DNA from: Leptospira terpstrae serovar Hualin str. LT 11-33 = ATCC 700639
GTDB taxonomy: Bacteria; Spirochaetota; Leptospiria; Leptospirales; Leptospiraceae
Length of the DNA stretch: 64,000 bases
Assembly: GCF_000332495.1 (NCBI RefSeq)
Contig: NZ_AOGW02000006.1
Location: forward strand, 124,001-188,000
Direction of reading: 5' to 3'
This document shows positions 19,487-27,638 of the stretch, one piece after another. Numbering within the stretch: the first letter of the stretch is position 1; the number at the start of each line of letters is the position of its first letter. The notes beneath the pieces are model-generated. The model worked only from the letters and a program-made list of their open reading frames with translations, had not been told where the DNA came from and searched no databases. Made by a program: the position numbers and the translations under genes.

Positions 19487-20102
19487 ACAATTACATTGGG
19501 AAACCATCTATCACGAAAAACAACCAAACGAAGTAAGTTGGACACAATCAAATCCATCCTTATCCTTGAAACTAATTCAAAACACACAAAAACCAAAGTC
19601 AGCCAAAATCATTGATGTGGGTGGCGGAGAATCTTTGTTAGTTGATTATCTATTAGATTTCGGTTTCGAGAACATTACGATTTTAGACATCAGTAAAAAT
19701 GCTCTAGACCGGTGCAAAAATCGAATCAGAAACAAAGGCAAAAATTTAAAGTGGGTTGTATCTGATATTACAGAATTCCATTCAGAAACCTCTTTTGAAA
19801 TTTGGCATGACCGTGCCGTTTTTCATTTTCTAACTGATCCAACTTCAATAGCAAAATACAAATCTATTCTATTAAAATCATTAAATCCCGATGGAGAATT
19901 CATTATCGGGACATTTAGTACAGATGGGCCTAAAAAATGTAGCGGATTAGAAATTAAACAATATACGGAAAAATCATTAATAGAAAGTTTTTCACCCGAA
20001 TTGGAACCTGTTGAGTTCCACAGGGAAGACCACATAACTCCATTTAATACAATTCAAAACTTTGTATTTGGTAGATTTAAAATGAAGAAAATTGTTTGTT
20101 AA
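19479..20102 (+). CDS. SAM-dependent class I methyltransferase
   Basis: A 207-residue cytoplasmic enzyme with a Rossmann SAM-binding core: motif I IIDVGGGESLLVDYLL (about 46-61), acidic ribose-binding ILDISKNAL (about 71-79) and WVVSDITEF (about 94-102). The N-terminus HWETIYHEKQPNEVSWTQ is characteristic of a bacterial methyltransferase group whose substrates are mostly unassigned; some relatives act on small toxic compounds such as thiols or metalloids. It starts inside the end of the MFS gene, which may mean modification and export of the same molecule. It converges with the thioesterase gene by 4 bp. Confidence 0.85.
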   Translation: MDKQLHWETIYHEKQPNEVSWTQSNPSLSLKLIQNTQKPKSAKIIDVGGGESLLVDYLLDFGFENITILDISKNALDRCKNRIRNKGKNLKWVVSDITEFHSETSFEIWHDRAVFHFLTDPTSIAKYKSILLKSLNPDGEFIIGTFSTDGPKKCSGLEIKQYTEKSLIESFSPELEPVEFHREDHITPFNTIQNFVFGRFKMKKIVC

Positions 20103-20608
20103 ATGATCTTTCTACCGGCTTTGATTTTGGCAGAAAATTCTTTTGCCATTTCAATCCGGAGTTTGCCTTCAGCAAACCTACGTTTTTCCAAATCTGTTTC
20201 CAATCGTAAGGGAGGAACGGGACAAGGTTTTTTATTTTCATCCAATGCAACAAACGACAGATAGGCTGTAGTAGCTCGAACCATCTCACCTGTATAAGGA
20301 TTCTCACGATTGACTTGCACCCCGACTTCCATCGAAGTGGTTCCCACAAAGTTTACCATAGCTTTTAAGTTAACATGGTCTCCAATTTGAATTGGCGTTA
20401 TAAAATTAATTCGATCAATACTAACTGTAACCGCTTCGTGACCGGAATGTCTTTGGGCAGACATGGCGGCGATTAAATCGATCCAGCTCATAATGGCCCC
20501 ACCGAATGCTGTTCCGTAATGGTTTGCATCATTGGGAAGAACAATATGCCTTGTTTCTACAGCAGATTCTTGAGGTGATTTAGCAGGTAAATCATTAGGA
20601 TTCGTCAC
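20099..20608 (-). CDS. Acyl-CoA thioesterase, hotdog fold (YciA/ACOT-like)
   Basis: Hydrolyses acyl-CoA to free acid and CoA. The 169 residues form one hotdog domain with the family signature NHYGTAFGGAIMSWID (about 26-41; the Asp is the catalytic acid) and VNRENPYTGEM later. The start is GTG at 20608 with GGGGAAGA about 11 nt before it; no upstream ATG fits. It is divergent from the GGDEF-EAL gene at 20696 and its end overlaps the methyltransferase gene by 4 bp. The acyl chain preference is unknown; YciA relatives are broad. Confidence 0.9.
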   Translation of the reverse strand: MTNPNDLPAKSPQESAVETRHIVLPNDANHYGTAFGGAIMSWIDLIAAMSAQRHSGHEAVTVSIDRINFITPIQIGDHVNLKAMVNFVGTTSMEVGVQVNRENPYTGEMVRATTAYLSFVALDENKKPCPVPPLRLETDLEKRRFAEGKLRIEMAKEFSAKIKAGRKII

Positions 20609-20695
20609 AATGGGATATCTTCCCCTGAACCAATCGCTAAGGAAAGGATTTTTTACAGTTTCTTAGAATCAGTTCCCATCGTCCAATTAGAGACA

Positions 20696-22588
20696 ATGTT
20701 GGCAGATAAACATAAATATGTCTACTGGACAAAATTCCGAAAAGACACAAGCCCCTTACTACGCAGGTTTCTTTTAGCCGCATCAGGTTTGTTTGTTGTT
20801 GCAGCAGGTCTACATATAGTTCCCATTTTTACCCATCAAGGTGAAGTTGATTATCTTTTTTTTGCAGTAGACTTTAGTTTTGCGGTGATTTTATTTTTAG
20901 AATATCTTTTAAAAAACAAAGTCCCATTAATCATTCGTGTTTTTAGTTTAATTTGTACGACTGTATTTATCTCTGTATTATCCTATTTGCGAAGTGGCCT
21001 TTTGGGTAGCGCCGAAATTTCATTAGCATTTATGATAGTTTCTTTTTTTGTTTTTCTTCCTCCTATCTTAAGTTTAATTTCTGCTATTCTTGTTTCTTTA
21101 CTTCCTGCTTTGTTTGGTGGACTTGTTTATATATCTTGGATTCGATTTCCAGATTCATTAGGGATTAGAAATAATAATCCTAGAGAATGGGTTTTTAATT
21201 CTGTTAGTTTAATTCTATTTTCTGTATTAACTGGATTTTTAATCCAAAGGCTTCGGTCTAAATTAATAAAAAATATAGTATATCTCAAAGAATCCAGATG
21301 CAAAATTTTAAATTCTCAAAAACAGATCGATAAACTTGCATTTTATGATTCCTTAACACAACTACCAAACCGATACCTTTTTGAAAAATTAATCCAAAAC
21401 AGAATCAACTCTGGTTTAAATGAATCATTTCTTCTATTGATCAATTTAAAAGGACTCAAAGTAATTAATGCACTACATGGAATTGGATTTGGAGATCAAA
21501 TTCTAACATTAACAGGATGCGTATTAAAATTATATACAGATGAAAAGCCAGGTGTCCTAGTTGCTAGTTTAGGTGGCGATGAATTTATTCTTTGGATTGA
21601 AAACTCTAGCAAAACCAAAATCGAAGAAGCCATCGTAAAATTCGATCTAAACAATAATGAATTATTAACTCCTGAGCGACTAGGACATAGACTGCAATAC
21701 AGAGTTTCCGGAATTCAATTTCCAGAAGATGCAATTCAACTCGATGAAATGATTCGGAAACTTTCCATAGCAATGAATGTTGCAAGAAATGGACTATTAA
21801 CAAAAATAGTTTGGTTCCAAACTGGGATGGAGTCAAAAATTGAAAGAGAACAGAAATTAAAAAATTATTTAGAGAAAGCTATCAATGCGGGAAATTTCAA
21901 AATTGCTTATCAAGAAAAAGTCGACATTACTTCTAAACAAACTGTAGGCCTTGAGGCACTCGCTCGGTGGAGTTTGCCTGAATTTGGAGATGTAGCTCCT
22001 GATGAATTTATTCCCATCATCACAAAATCAGAGTTAATTGTTCCTTTTGGAAAATGTATCTTCGAAAAAGTAATTTCCCATATCCCTCGATTATTAGAAA
22101 CCTATGGAAAGGAAATACAAGTTTCGATCAATATTTCACCCATTTTCTTTTTATATCCTAACTTTAACGAATACATCATTCGTTATTTATTCGATCACAA
22201 TATTGATCCAAAACATATTATCTTCGAAATCACAGAAGATGTTTTTTTAGATGAAATAGAAACCATCCAACAAATTGTATCTGAATTAAGATCAAAAGGA
22301 ATATCAGTTTCATTAGATGATTTCGGTAAAGGTTATTCATCACTTCATTATATGCAAAAAATACAATTTGATGAATTAAAAATTGATAAATCGTTTTTAG
22401 ATGATATTGCCTCATCTGACCGGAACTTTCTCCTTTTGGAATCCATTTGTCATTTAGCTGATTCTTTAGGGCTCAAAACCATTGCAGAAGGGATTGAAAA
22501 CGAAGAACAACTTCTCCGACTCAAACAAACCTCATGTCACGTTGTCCAAGGATACCTGTACTCAAGACCACAGATTCTTTTTGATTGA
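20696..22588 (+). CDS. Membrane GGDEF-EAL protein, probably a c-di-GMP phosphodiesterase
   Basis: A 630-residue inner-membrane protein: six hydrophobic segments (about 23-190), then GGDEF (about 210-370) and EAL (about 380-628) domains in the cytoplasm. The EAL half keeps EAL in GLEALARW, NISP, EITED, DDFGKGYSSL, LKIDKSF and AEGIEN, so c-di-GMP hydrolysis is likely. The GGDEF half has the GGDEF pentapeptide but its metal-binding block reads LINLKGLKVINALHG, with Asn in place of the first Asp and no IND; the RxxD inhibitory site is also absent. It is therefore probably a regulatory, non-synthesising domain. Confidence 0.93.
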   Translation: MLADKHKYVYWTKFRKDTSPLLRRFLLAASGLFVVAAGLHIVPIFTHQGEVDYLFFAVDFSFAVILFLEYLLKNKVPLIIRVFSLICTTVFISVLSYLRSGLLGSAEISLAFMIVSFFVFLPPILSLISAILVSLLPALFGGLVYISWIRFPDSLGIRNNNPREWVFNSVSLILFSVLTGFLIQRLRSKLIKNIVYLKESRCKILNSQKQIDKLAFYDSLTQLPNRYLFEKLIQNRINSGLNESFLLLINLKGLKVINALHGIGFGDQILTLTGCVLKLYTDEKPGVLVASLGGDEFILWIENSSKTKIEEAIVKFDLNNNELLTPERLGHRLQYRVSGIQFPEDAIQLDEMIRKLSIAMNVARNGLLTKIVWFQTGMESKIEREQKLKNYLEKAINAGNFKIAYQEKVDITSKQTVGLEALARWSLPEFGDVAPDEFIPIITKSELIVPFGKCIFEKVISHIPRLLETYGKEIQVSINISPIFFLYPNFNEYIIRYLFDHNIDPKHIIFEITEDVFLDEIETIQQIVSELRSKGISVSLDDFGKGYSSLHYMQKIQFDELKIDKSFLDDIASSDRNFLLLESICHLADSLGLKTIAEGIENEEQLLRLKQTSCHVVQGYLYSRPQILFD

Positions 22589-22666
22589 ATGGAATCTGCA
22601 AATTCATTTTAATTTCTATTCTTTCTTTAGTTGCAGAGAAAAAACTAATCTGAAACTATATCCTCT

Positions 22667-23593
22667 ATGGGACAAGGTCATAATCATTCCAATCACGACC
22701 ATCACTCGCACGATCATCACCACCACCATACCACTTCCTCTTCCAAAAATTTAGCCTGGGCATTTGCACTTAACTTAAGTTTTTCTCTCTTAGAGTTGGC
22801 CGGTGGAATCTTTTCCAATAGTATTGCTATAATCTCCGACGCCTTTCACGACTTTGGTGATGCCTTGTCTCTTGCCCTTGTTTGGTATCTTCAAAAAGTT
22901 TCAACAAAACCAAAAGATCACTATTTTGATTATGGATACAAACGATTCTCTATATTAGGTGCACTTATCATTTCTGTGATTCTATCCGTTGGATCAATTT
23001 TTATGATCATTGAATCAATCAAGAGATTCATTTCTCCGGAAGATACCAAAGCTGATGTTATGTTTGTTTTGGCTATCATTGGCGTTGTCGTCAATGGAGC
23101 CGCCATGATTCGATTGAACCACGGAAAATCTTTAACAGAGAGAGCTGTTTTTTTGCATTTTTTAGAAGATATTCTCGGTTGGATCGCCGTCTTAGTCGGT
23201 AGCATTGTAATGATGTATTTTGCATTTCCTTGGTTTGATCCATTACTTTCGCTTGTGATTGCCTTATGGATTTTATGGAATGCTTATGGAAACATCAAAC
23301 AAGTAATGGTTGTCATGTTACAGGCAGTTCCTGAATCAATTGATCGAAAAGATTTAATCGTTAGATGGGAAAAAATCAAAGGAATTCATTCAGTACATGA
23401 TATTAAAATATGGAGTTTAGATGGTAATCATCATGTGGCTTCTTTACATGTATTGATAGATAAAACTGTAAAACTAAATGAGTTCCAAAAAGTGAAAGAG
23501 AAAATTCGAAAGGTTGCCTTAGAATTTGAAATCATCCATACAACCATCGAACTAGAAACAGATGCCGAACAATGCAAATTACATTCAGACTGA
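22667..23593 (+). CDS. Cation diffusion facilitator (zinc/cobalt exporter, ZitB/CzcD-like)
   Basis: A 308-residue inner-membrane proton antiporter that exports Zn2+ or related ions. It starts with a histidine-rich cytoplasmic tail (about 14 His in the first 22 residues), then six membrane helices (about 28-215). The transport site has paired HxxxD motifs: DAFHDFGDALSLAL in helix 2 and HFLEDILGW in helix 5. A C-terminal cytoplasmic metal-sensing domain follows (about 215-300, VHDIKIWSLDGNHHVASLHV). There is no convincing Shine-Dalgarno before the ATG. No metal regulator adjoins it. It overlaps the end of the convergent GST gene by 9 bp. Confidence 0.94.
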   Translation: MGQGHNHSNHDHHSHDHHHHHTTSSSKNLAWAFALNLSFSLLELAGGIFSNSIAIISDAFHDFGDALSLALVWYLQKVSTKPKDHYFDYGYKRFSILGALIISVILSVGSIFMIIESIKRFISPEDTKADVMFVLAIIGVVVNGAAMIRLNHGKSLTERAVFLHFLEDILGWIAVLVGSIVMMYFAFPWFDPLLSLVIALWILWNAYGNIKQVMVVMLQAVPESIDRKDLIVRWEKIKGIHSVHDIKIWSLDGNHHVASLHVLIDKTVKLNEFQKVKEKIRKVALEFEIIHTTIELETDAEQCKLHSD

Positions 23594-24187
23594 ATGCATT
23601 GGCTTAAATCTTTCCAAAGATTGAATTCGTCTGATCCAATCTTGAATTTTTGGATACATTGATAAATCAAATCCACCCTCATGAGCCACATGTGTATAAG
23701 CAAATAAAGAGATGTCGGCGGTAGTCAGCGAATTCCCAACGAGGAAAGGTGCCTTCTCTAACTCAGTTTCTAACACTTTTAAGGCTTTATGACCTCCTTC
23801 CTGTTTTGATTCGTATTCGGTACGTCTCTCTTCAGGAATTCCCAAATAATGTTTGATATACCTTGCAACTGCGATATAAGGCTCATGGCTGTATTGTTCA
23901 AAAAATTGCCATTGAAGAACCCGAGCCCTTTCAAATGCATCTTTTGGAATCAGATCACTTCCTTCTGCTAAAAAATTTAAGATTGCATTGGACTCTGACA
24001 ATACTCTTCCATCGTTCCAAATTAAAATCGGAATTTTTCCATTGGGATTCAATTGTAAAAATGAATCCGTTCTGGTTTCTCCCTTTTTAGTGTCAATGTC
24101 CTGCCATTCATAATGAATTTGTAAGAAGGAAGTCACAAGAATGAGTTTGTAACTATTGCCTGATTGTTTATCACCGTATATTTTCAT
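23585..24187 (-). CDS. Glutathione S-transferase family protein
   Basis: A 200-residue soluble protein: N-terminal thioredoxin-like domain (MKIYGDKQSGNSYKL, residues 1-78, with cis-Pro GKIPIL and SNAILNFLAEGS) and C-terminal helical domain (about 88-200, TTADISLFAYTHVA, the N-capping Asp motif). Ser at 9-12 may be the catalytic residue that activates glutathione. ATG 24187 has GGAAGGAAA directly upstream; longer in-frame starts would overlap the neighbour deeply and are rejected. It overlaps the PhlG-like gene by 17 bp, so both are one operon under the TetR-family regulator at 24928, suggesting xenobiotic detoxification. Confidence 0.9.
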   Translation of the reverse strand: MKIYGDKQSGNSYKLILVTSFLQIHYEWQDIDTKKGETRTDSFLQLNPNGKIPILIWNDGRVLSESNAILNFLAEGSDLIPKDAFERARVLQWQFFEQYSHEPYIAVARYIKHYLGIPEERRTEYESKQEGGHKALKVLETELEKAPFLVGNSLTTADISLFAYTHVAHEGGFDLSMYPKIQDWIRRIQSLERFKPMHSV

Positions 24188-24827
24188 TTTCCTTCCGATA
24201 GAGATTAGGTAAAAAACGTTCGAACTGTCCCACCTCTTCAATGTTATGTTTGATCCAAGCAAATCCATGTTTTTTGTCAAAGAACAAAAATTCAAAGATT
24301 GGTTGAAATATTCTAAAACTAATGCCCTTCCATCCCACAATCAAACAATTCTCATAACGAGTTCCAAATTCTGTTTCTTTAAAACTGTATTCCATTCGGG
24401 CCAAAGGCAAAATTCCATACAACCAAGGATTATGAATGAAACCATCTTCGTCTAATTTTTCAATTGGACTTACAACATTGACTAAATAACTTTTTTGCCT
24501 TCCTAAGTATTCTACGATTCTAAGTGCAGCACCAGGACCAACACTTCCGTCGGCTTTTCGTTTTTGGTAACTGACATGAACATGGTCTTCAGGATGCCAA
24601 ACAAGATACCTGTTGTATACATGCCCTTCATATTCCATATCTCCTTCCAAATGTTGAAACCACCAAGTCAACATTTTCGGAGAAACACCTTTTAATTCTT
24701 CATGCCGAATCCAATATTTGATACGCCCATCTGACAAAACTTCCCTGCCTGATTCTGCAGAACCCACAGACTTTCGATTCCATTCAATTGGTAATTTGGG
24801 TAATAATCCTAGTTTGACCTTTTTCAT
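24171..24827 (-). CDS. DAPG-hydrolase (PhlG)-like protein
   Basis: A 218-residue protein resembling the PhlG fold group, zinc enzymes that split a C-C bond in 2,4-diacetylphloroglucinol. The visible family-like block is LKGVSPKMLTWWFQHLEGDM (about 45-64); candidate metal ligands are in WHPEDHVHV (about 77-85) and the C-terminal WIKHNIEEVGQFERFLP (about 190-206). No signal peptide or membrane anchor is clear. It heads a two-gene operon with a GST, opposite a TetR regulator. The family call is from memory of the motif and is moderate; the substrate is most likely an aromatic or ketone compound, but this is inference. Confidence 0.65.
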   Translation of the reverse strand: MKKVKLGLLPKLPIEWNRKSVGSAESGREVLSDGRIKYWIRHEELKGVSPKMLTWWFQHLEGDMEYEGHVYNRYLVWHPEDHVHVSYQKRKADGSVGPGAALRIVEYLGRQKSYLVNVVSPIEKLDEDGFIHNPWLYGILPLARMEYSFKETEFGTRYENCLIVGWKGISFRIFQPIFEFLFFDKKHGFAWIKHNIEEVGQFERFLPNLYRKENENIR

Positions 24828-24840
24828 TCCTTTTCCCTTG

Positions 24841-24858
24841 GTATAGTAAACACTATAC
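24841..24858. promoter_or_regulatory. TetR-type operator 1
   Basis: A perfect 7-bp inverted repeat GTATAGT-AAAC-ACTATAC, 18 bp in all, lies 13 bp before the PhlG-like start codon and contains a TATAGT that could be the minus-strand -10. It has the same plan as operator 2, which starts 33 bp away. Binding by the adjacent TetR protein is inferred. Confidence 0.75.
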
Positions 24859-24859
24859 T

Positions 24860-24889
24860 TTGATATTTTCTATGTAAAGTAATTACTAT
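24860..24889 (+). promoter_or_regulatory. Candidate promoter of the TetR-family gene
   Basis: TTGATA (24860-24865) and TACTAT (24884-24889) are 18 bp apart. The -10 lies inside operator 2, so the regulator would repress its own gene. This is a sequence inference. Confidence 0.45.
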
Positions 24890-24891
24890 AC
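24874..24891. promoter_or_regulatory. TetR-type operator 2
   Basis: GTAAAGT-AATT-ACTATAC is an 18-bp palindrome with a single mismatched pair; flanking T and A extend it to 20 bp. Its right half is identical to that of operator 1. The centre-to-centre distance is 33 bp, about three helical turns, so both dimers would face the same side. Confidence 0.75.
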
Positions 24892-24927
24892 AAAAAATCA
24901 ATCGAAAAATTTGACAGGAGGTAAAAA

Positions 24928-25611
24928 ATGATTCCAAACGAATCAGAAGAAACTATGAAACTGACCCTAAAATTACTACAAAATGAATTTACAGCTTACC
25001 AAAATCCTCAATCTGACAAAGAACAGGATATAGTTCAGGCAGCAGAAGATGTTTTTGCCGAAGTTGGATTTACTGGTGCCACAACCTCAGAATTAGCGAA
25101 AAGGGCTGGGGTTACAGAACGTACACTTTTTAAATACTTTCCTTCCAAGTTTGATTTATACAAAAGAATACTCTCTGGTTTACTTTTATCAACCATTGTC
25201 CCTGGACATATGTCAGACCTAAAAGAAAGATTAGTATCGTTGAAACCAAACTTCAAGGATTGGTATATTTCCATTCTTAAGGCAAGATATACTGCGGTAT
25301 CAAAAGAACCCAAAAAATTAAAACTACTGCTCGGTGCCCTTCTTTTCTCTAAAGAATTTTCTGAAATATTCGGTAATCTTTGGAAAACAAATTTATATGA
25401 TACCTCAATCGAAGCCATACATTACTTCCAAGAAATTGGCCAAATCAGAAAGGATATTAATGCCAATCAAATCGTAAGAGCCTCTTTTAGTTTAGGAGCA
25501 AGTTTTTTAATCACTAAATTTGTATTGGCTCCCAAGTTGCCTATGGATCCAAACGAGGAAATAGAAACTATTTTTGAAATTTTTTATCACGGAATTACAA
25601 GGGAACAATGA
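24928..25611 (+). CDS. TetR/AcrR-family transcriptional regulator
   Basis: A 227-residue ligand-responsive repressor. The N-terminal helix-turn-helix spans about 34-80: AAEDVFAEVGFTGATTSELA then AGVTERTLFKYFPSKFDLY, the standard TetR pattern. The C-terminal helical domain (about 85-225) would bind the inducer and dimerise. A strong AGGAGGT is 6 nt before the ATG. It is divergent from the PhlG-like/GST operon over 100 bp that contains two near-identical 18-bp operators, so it most likely represses both directions and is released by a substrate of that operon. Confidence 0.93.
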   Translation: MIPNESEETMKLTLKLLQNEFTAYQNPQSDKEQDIVQAAEDVFAEVGFTGATTSELAKRAGVTERTLFKYFPSKFDLYKRILSGLLLSTIVPGHMSDLKERLVSLKPNFKDWYISILKARYTAVSKEPKKLKLLLGALLFSKEFSEIFGNLWKTNLYDTSIEAIHYFQEIGQIRKDINANQIVRASFSLGASFLITKFVLAPKLPMDPNEEIETIFEIFYHGITREQ

Positions 25612-25625
25612 TCATCGAAACGATG

Positions 25626-26777
25626 CTAGTTCACCTTTTGTTGATTCCTACGAGTTTCTTTTTTAGGAAGTAACAATGTCACTTTTCCTTTTGTTAACAA
25701 ATTGTTAGCAAATTCCTCAATACCTACGCCACTTCCTAAAAAATAATCCAATCTTCCATCTCCCGTAATGGCATTTCCCCGATCATGAACAAACACCAAA
25801 TGATTGTTTACTGAATCAAAATCGGTTTGAAAAGATAGAAGGATAGGAAATCCTAAAGGAATTTTTTTGTCCATGGCAACAGAGCGAAAGGGAACCAAAC
25901 GAATTCCGGCGCTTCCCAGTGGCCCAGTTACATCAACTGAAATATTAGATTTTGATAATGTTTCTTTTTCAAAGAATATATATCTTGGATTTTTTAATAT
26001 CGCTTCAGTAACTTCATTCGGTTTCGATTGAATACAAATAGACAAATGGTATGGTTTTAAACTCGGACAAATTCCCTTAAGATAAACTGAAGGACTTATA
26101 TAATTTTGAGCATTGTCGGCTGCATAATTAATCCGAAAGGATTCATTTGTTTCTGTTTGCACAAGTGCAGATCCTTCCAATTGTGCTAAATGTAAATCGG
26201 TCAAACGTAAGTATACGATGGGTTTGGAATATTTTTCCCATAAAGACTTTTCATTCCATCTTTCCCTCGGGAAGTGAATTGGATTCTCTTCTCCATTTTT
26301 ATCTGGTTTCAATATGGGAGGAGATAATGCAGGGTATTTGTATTCTCTTTCAGGTTTGTTTTTTCCATGAATTCGAACTTCATAATATCCTGTTATAGTT
26401 GGTGGTTCATTTGGGGGACTCAAATCAATTAATTGAAAACGTTTTTTGATTTCCGTTTGCATTTGATAATCCGAAGAGTTACTGACTATCATTTGTAAAT
26501 CAGCTAAAGACTTGAGTATCTCTTTGTTTGTATATTCCTCATCTAAAATACGAATTTTTGTATCTTCTGGCATTCGTTTGAAATACAAGATCGACTCATT
26601 TAATGCAGAATCCAGATTTGCAGTTTGAGAAATCAAGGGAATGTTTTGATTTTGGTTCTGCGCCGTTTGGGGAAATATAGAAAGTAAGGCAAAAAAGCCG
26701 ATCGCAAAAAATAGTGTGTTTCGTTGGATCCTCAGGCGAAAAGGTAAGCGACTTTCTTTTTTACAACTATGGACCAT
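25626..26777 (-). CDS. mltA: MltA-type lytic murein transglycosylase
   Basis: Cleaves peptidoglycan to 1,6-anhydro-muropeptides in the periplasm. The protein (383 residues from ATG 26777) has an N-terminal hydrophobic export segment (about 21-36), the MltA-specific domain (GYYEVRIHGKNKPEREYKYP about 140-160, and VYLRLTDLHLAQLEGSALV), and a C-terminal 3D domain with three Asp-rich turns: FVHDRGNAITGDGRLDYFLG. The start is ambiguous: ATG 26777 has AAGGA 10 nt upstream, ATG 26801 and TTG 26819 lack one. No lipobox cysteine is evident. It is divergent from rpmH. Confidence 0.9.
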   Translation of the reverse strand: MVHSCKKESRLPFRLRIQRNTLFFAIGFFALLSIFPQTAQNQNQNIPLISQTANLDSALNESILYFKRMPEDTKIRILDEEYTNKEILKSLADLQMIVSNSSDYQMQTEIKKRFQLIDLSPPNEPPTITGYYEVRIHGKNKPEREYKYPALSPPILKPDKNGEENPIHFPRERWNEKSLWEKYSKPIVYLRLTDLHLAQLEGSALVQTETNESFRINYAADNAQNYISPSVYLKGICPSLKPYHLSICIQSKPNEVTEAILKNPRYIFFEKETLSKSNISVDVTGPLGSAGIRLVPFRSVAMDKKIPLGFPILLSFQTDFDSVNNHLVFVHDRGNAITGDGRLDYFLGSGVGIEEFANNLLTKGKVTLLLPKKETRRNQQKVN

Positions 26778-26917
26778 TGGCTTTTTTTCCTTATGTCTCA
26801 TTAGAAAGTCACTGTCCAATCATTTTTACCAATTCCCCTTGACTTCCATGAGGGTACCAAAAACCTTTCAAAAGACCTCATATTTTTGCGATCATATATA
26901 GATAAATTAGGTGTTTC

Positions 26918-27079
26918 ATGAAACGTACGTACCAGCCGAGTAAAATTAAACGCGTGAGAACTCACGGATTCCGAGCCAGAATGGCTACCCCAGGTGGAAG
27001 AAATGTAATCGCCTCCAGAAGAAGAAAAGGACGCGCTAAATTGACTGTTTCCGACGAAAAAATCGGGAGAAAGTTCTAG
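26918..27079 (+). CDS. rpmH: 50S ribosomal protein L34
   Basis: A 53-residue, strongly basic ribosomal protein beginning [20 protein letters not shown], the universal L34 signature, followed by [20 protein letters not shown] and an unusually long tail [12 protein letters not shown] (many L34 proteins end soon after the KGR-L block). It is first in the conserved run rpmH-rnpA-yidD-yidC-jag-mnmE. dnaA, often upstream of rpmH, is absent: mltA is the upstream neighbour. The call is certain. Confidence 0.98.
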   Translation: MKRTYQPSKIKRVRTHGFRARMATPGGRNVIASRRRKGRAKLTVSDEKIGRKF

Positions 27080-27150
27080 TTTAGGAGCTTCCTTCGGAGA
27101 CCCTTCGCGACCCAACCAGGATCCAGGAACTTTTTCGTCAGAATCGTAAA

Positions 27151-27411
27151 ATGGGCAGGCCACCGATGCGATGGCTTGTTCGAAAAAACGGCCTTCCGTT
27201 TGCCAGTTTTTTATTTTGCCCCGATAAAACTCACAAAACAGCCGTTGCACGTAACCTTTCGAAACGAATCCTGAGAGAATTGGTTCGGAAACATCATTCT
27301 TTACTGCCAGTGGGTTATGATTATGCCCTCCTAGTTCAGAAAGAATTTGCGAAGTTATCTAAGGAAGACCGAGAGGCTTTTTTCCTTTCGGTTCTAAAAC
27401 AATTCCCATGA
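27151..27411 (+). CDS. rnpA: Ribonuclease P protein component (N-terminus extends upstream without an ordinary start codon)
   Basis: Protein subunit of RNase P, which trims tRNA 5' ends. The RN-x-x-KR-x-x-RE signature is visible as [10 protein letters not shown], with Leu instead of the usual second Arg of RNR. From the first ATG (27151) only 86 residues result, short for RnpA (usually about 110-125). The same frame is open back to a stop at 27082-27084, and its 22 upstream codons read like the missing RnpA N-terminal helix (ETLRDPTRIQELFRQNRK) but contain no ATG, GTG or TTG. TAGGAG lies at 27082-27087, so initiation at a non-standard codon is possible. The stop overlaps the yidD start (ATGA). 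Confidence 0.85.
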   Translation: MGRPPMRWLVRKNGLPFASFLFCPDKTHKTAVARNLSKRILRELVRKHHSLLPVGYDYALLVQKEFAKLSKEDREAFFLSVLKQFP

Positions 27412-27635
27412 ATCGGCTGTTTTTGGTTCTTATTTTCCTCTACAAAAAACTGCTGTCCCCCCTATTGCCTCCGGCTTGCCGGTTTACCCCAAGTTGTTCC
27501 GAATACGCCAAACAAGCGTTTGAAACCTACCCATGGTACAAAGCGTTTGTGCTTAGTGTAGTTCGAATTTCTAAATGCCACCCTTTTCACGAAGGTGGTC
27601 ATGATCCTTTACCGAAATCCTTTAACAAGAGTTAA
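27408..27635 (+). CDS. yidD: Membrane protein insertion efficiency factor YidD
   Basis: A 75-residue protein with the family signature: [20 protein letters not shown], the three conserved cysteines ([13 protein letters not shown] and [15 protein letters not shown]) and an N-terminal amphipathic helix for peripheral membrane binding. YidD helps YidC insert proteins into the inner membrane. It overlaps rnpA by 4 bp (ATGA) and stops 3 bp before yidC, the usual tight arrangement. The call is secure. Confidence 0.96.
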   Translation: MNRLFLVLIFLYKKLLSPLLPPACRFTPSCSEYAKQAFETYPWYKAFVLSVVRISKCHPFHEGGHDPLPKSFNKS

Positions 27636-27638
27636 CTT

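Noticed and set aside
22667..22740. CAT/CAC-rich stretch considered as a microsatellite.
   Set aside because: It encodes the histidine-rich N-terminus of the CDF transporter, a normal family feature.
24188..24340. 51-codon N-terminal extension of the GST.
   Set aside because: It overlaps the PhlG-like gene deeply, and the shorter start has GGAAGGAAA and begins with the expected GST N-terminus.
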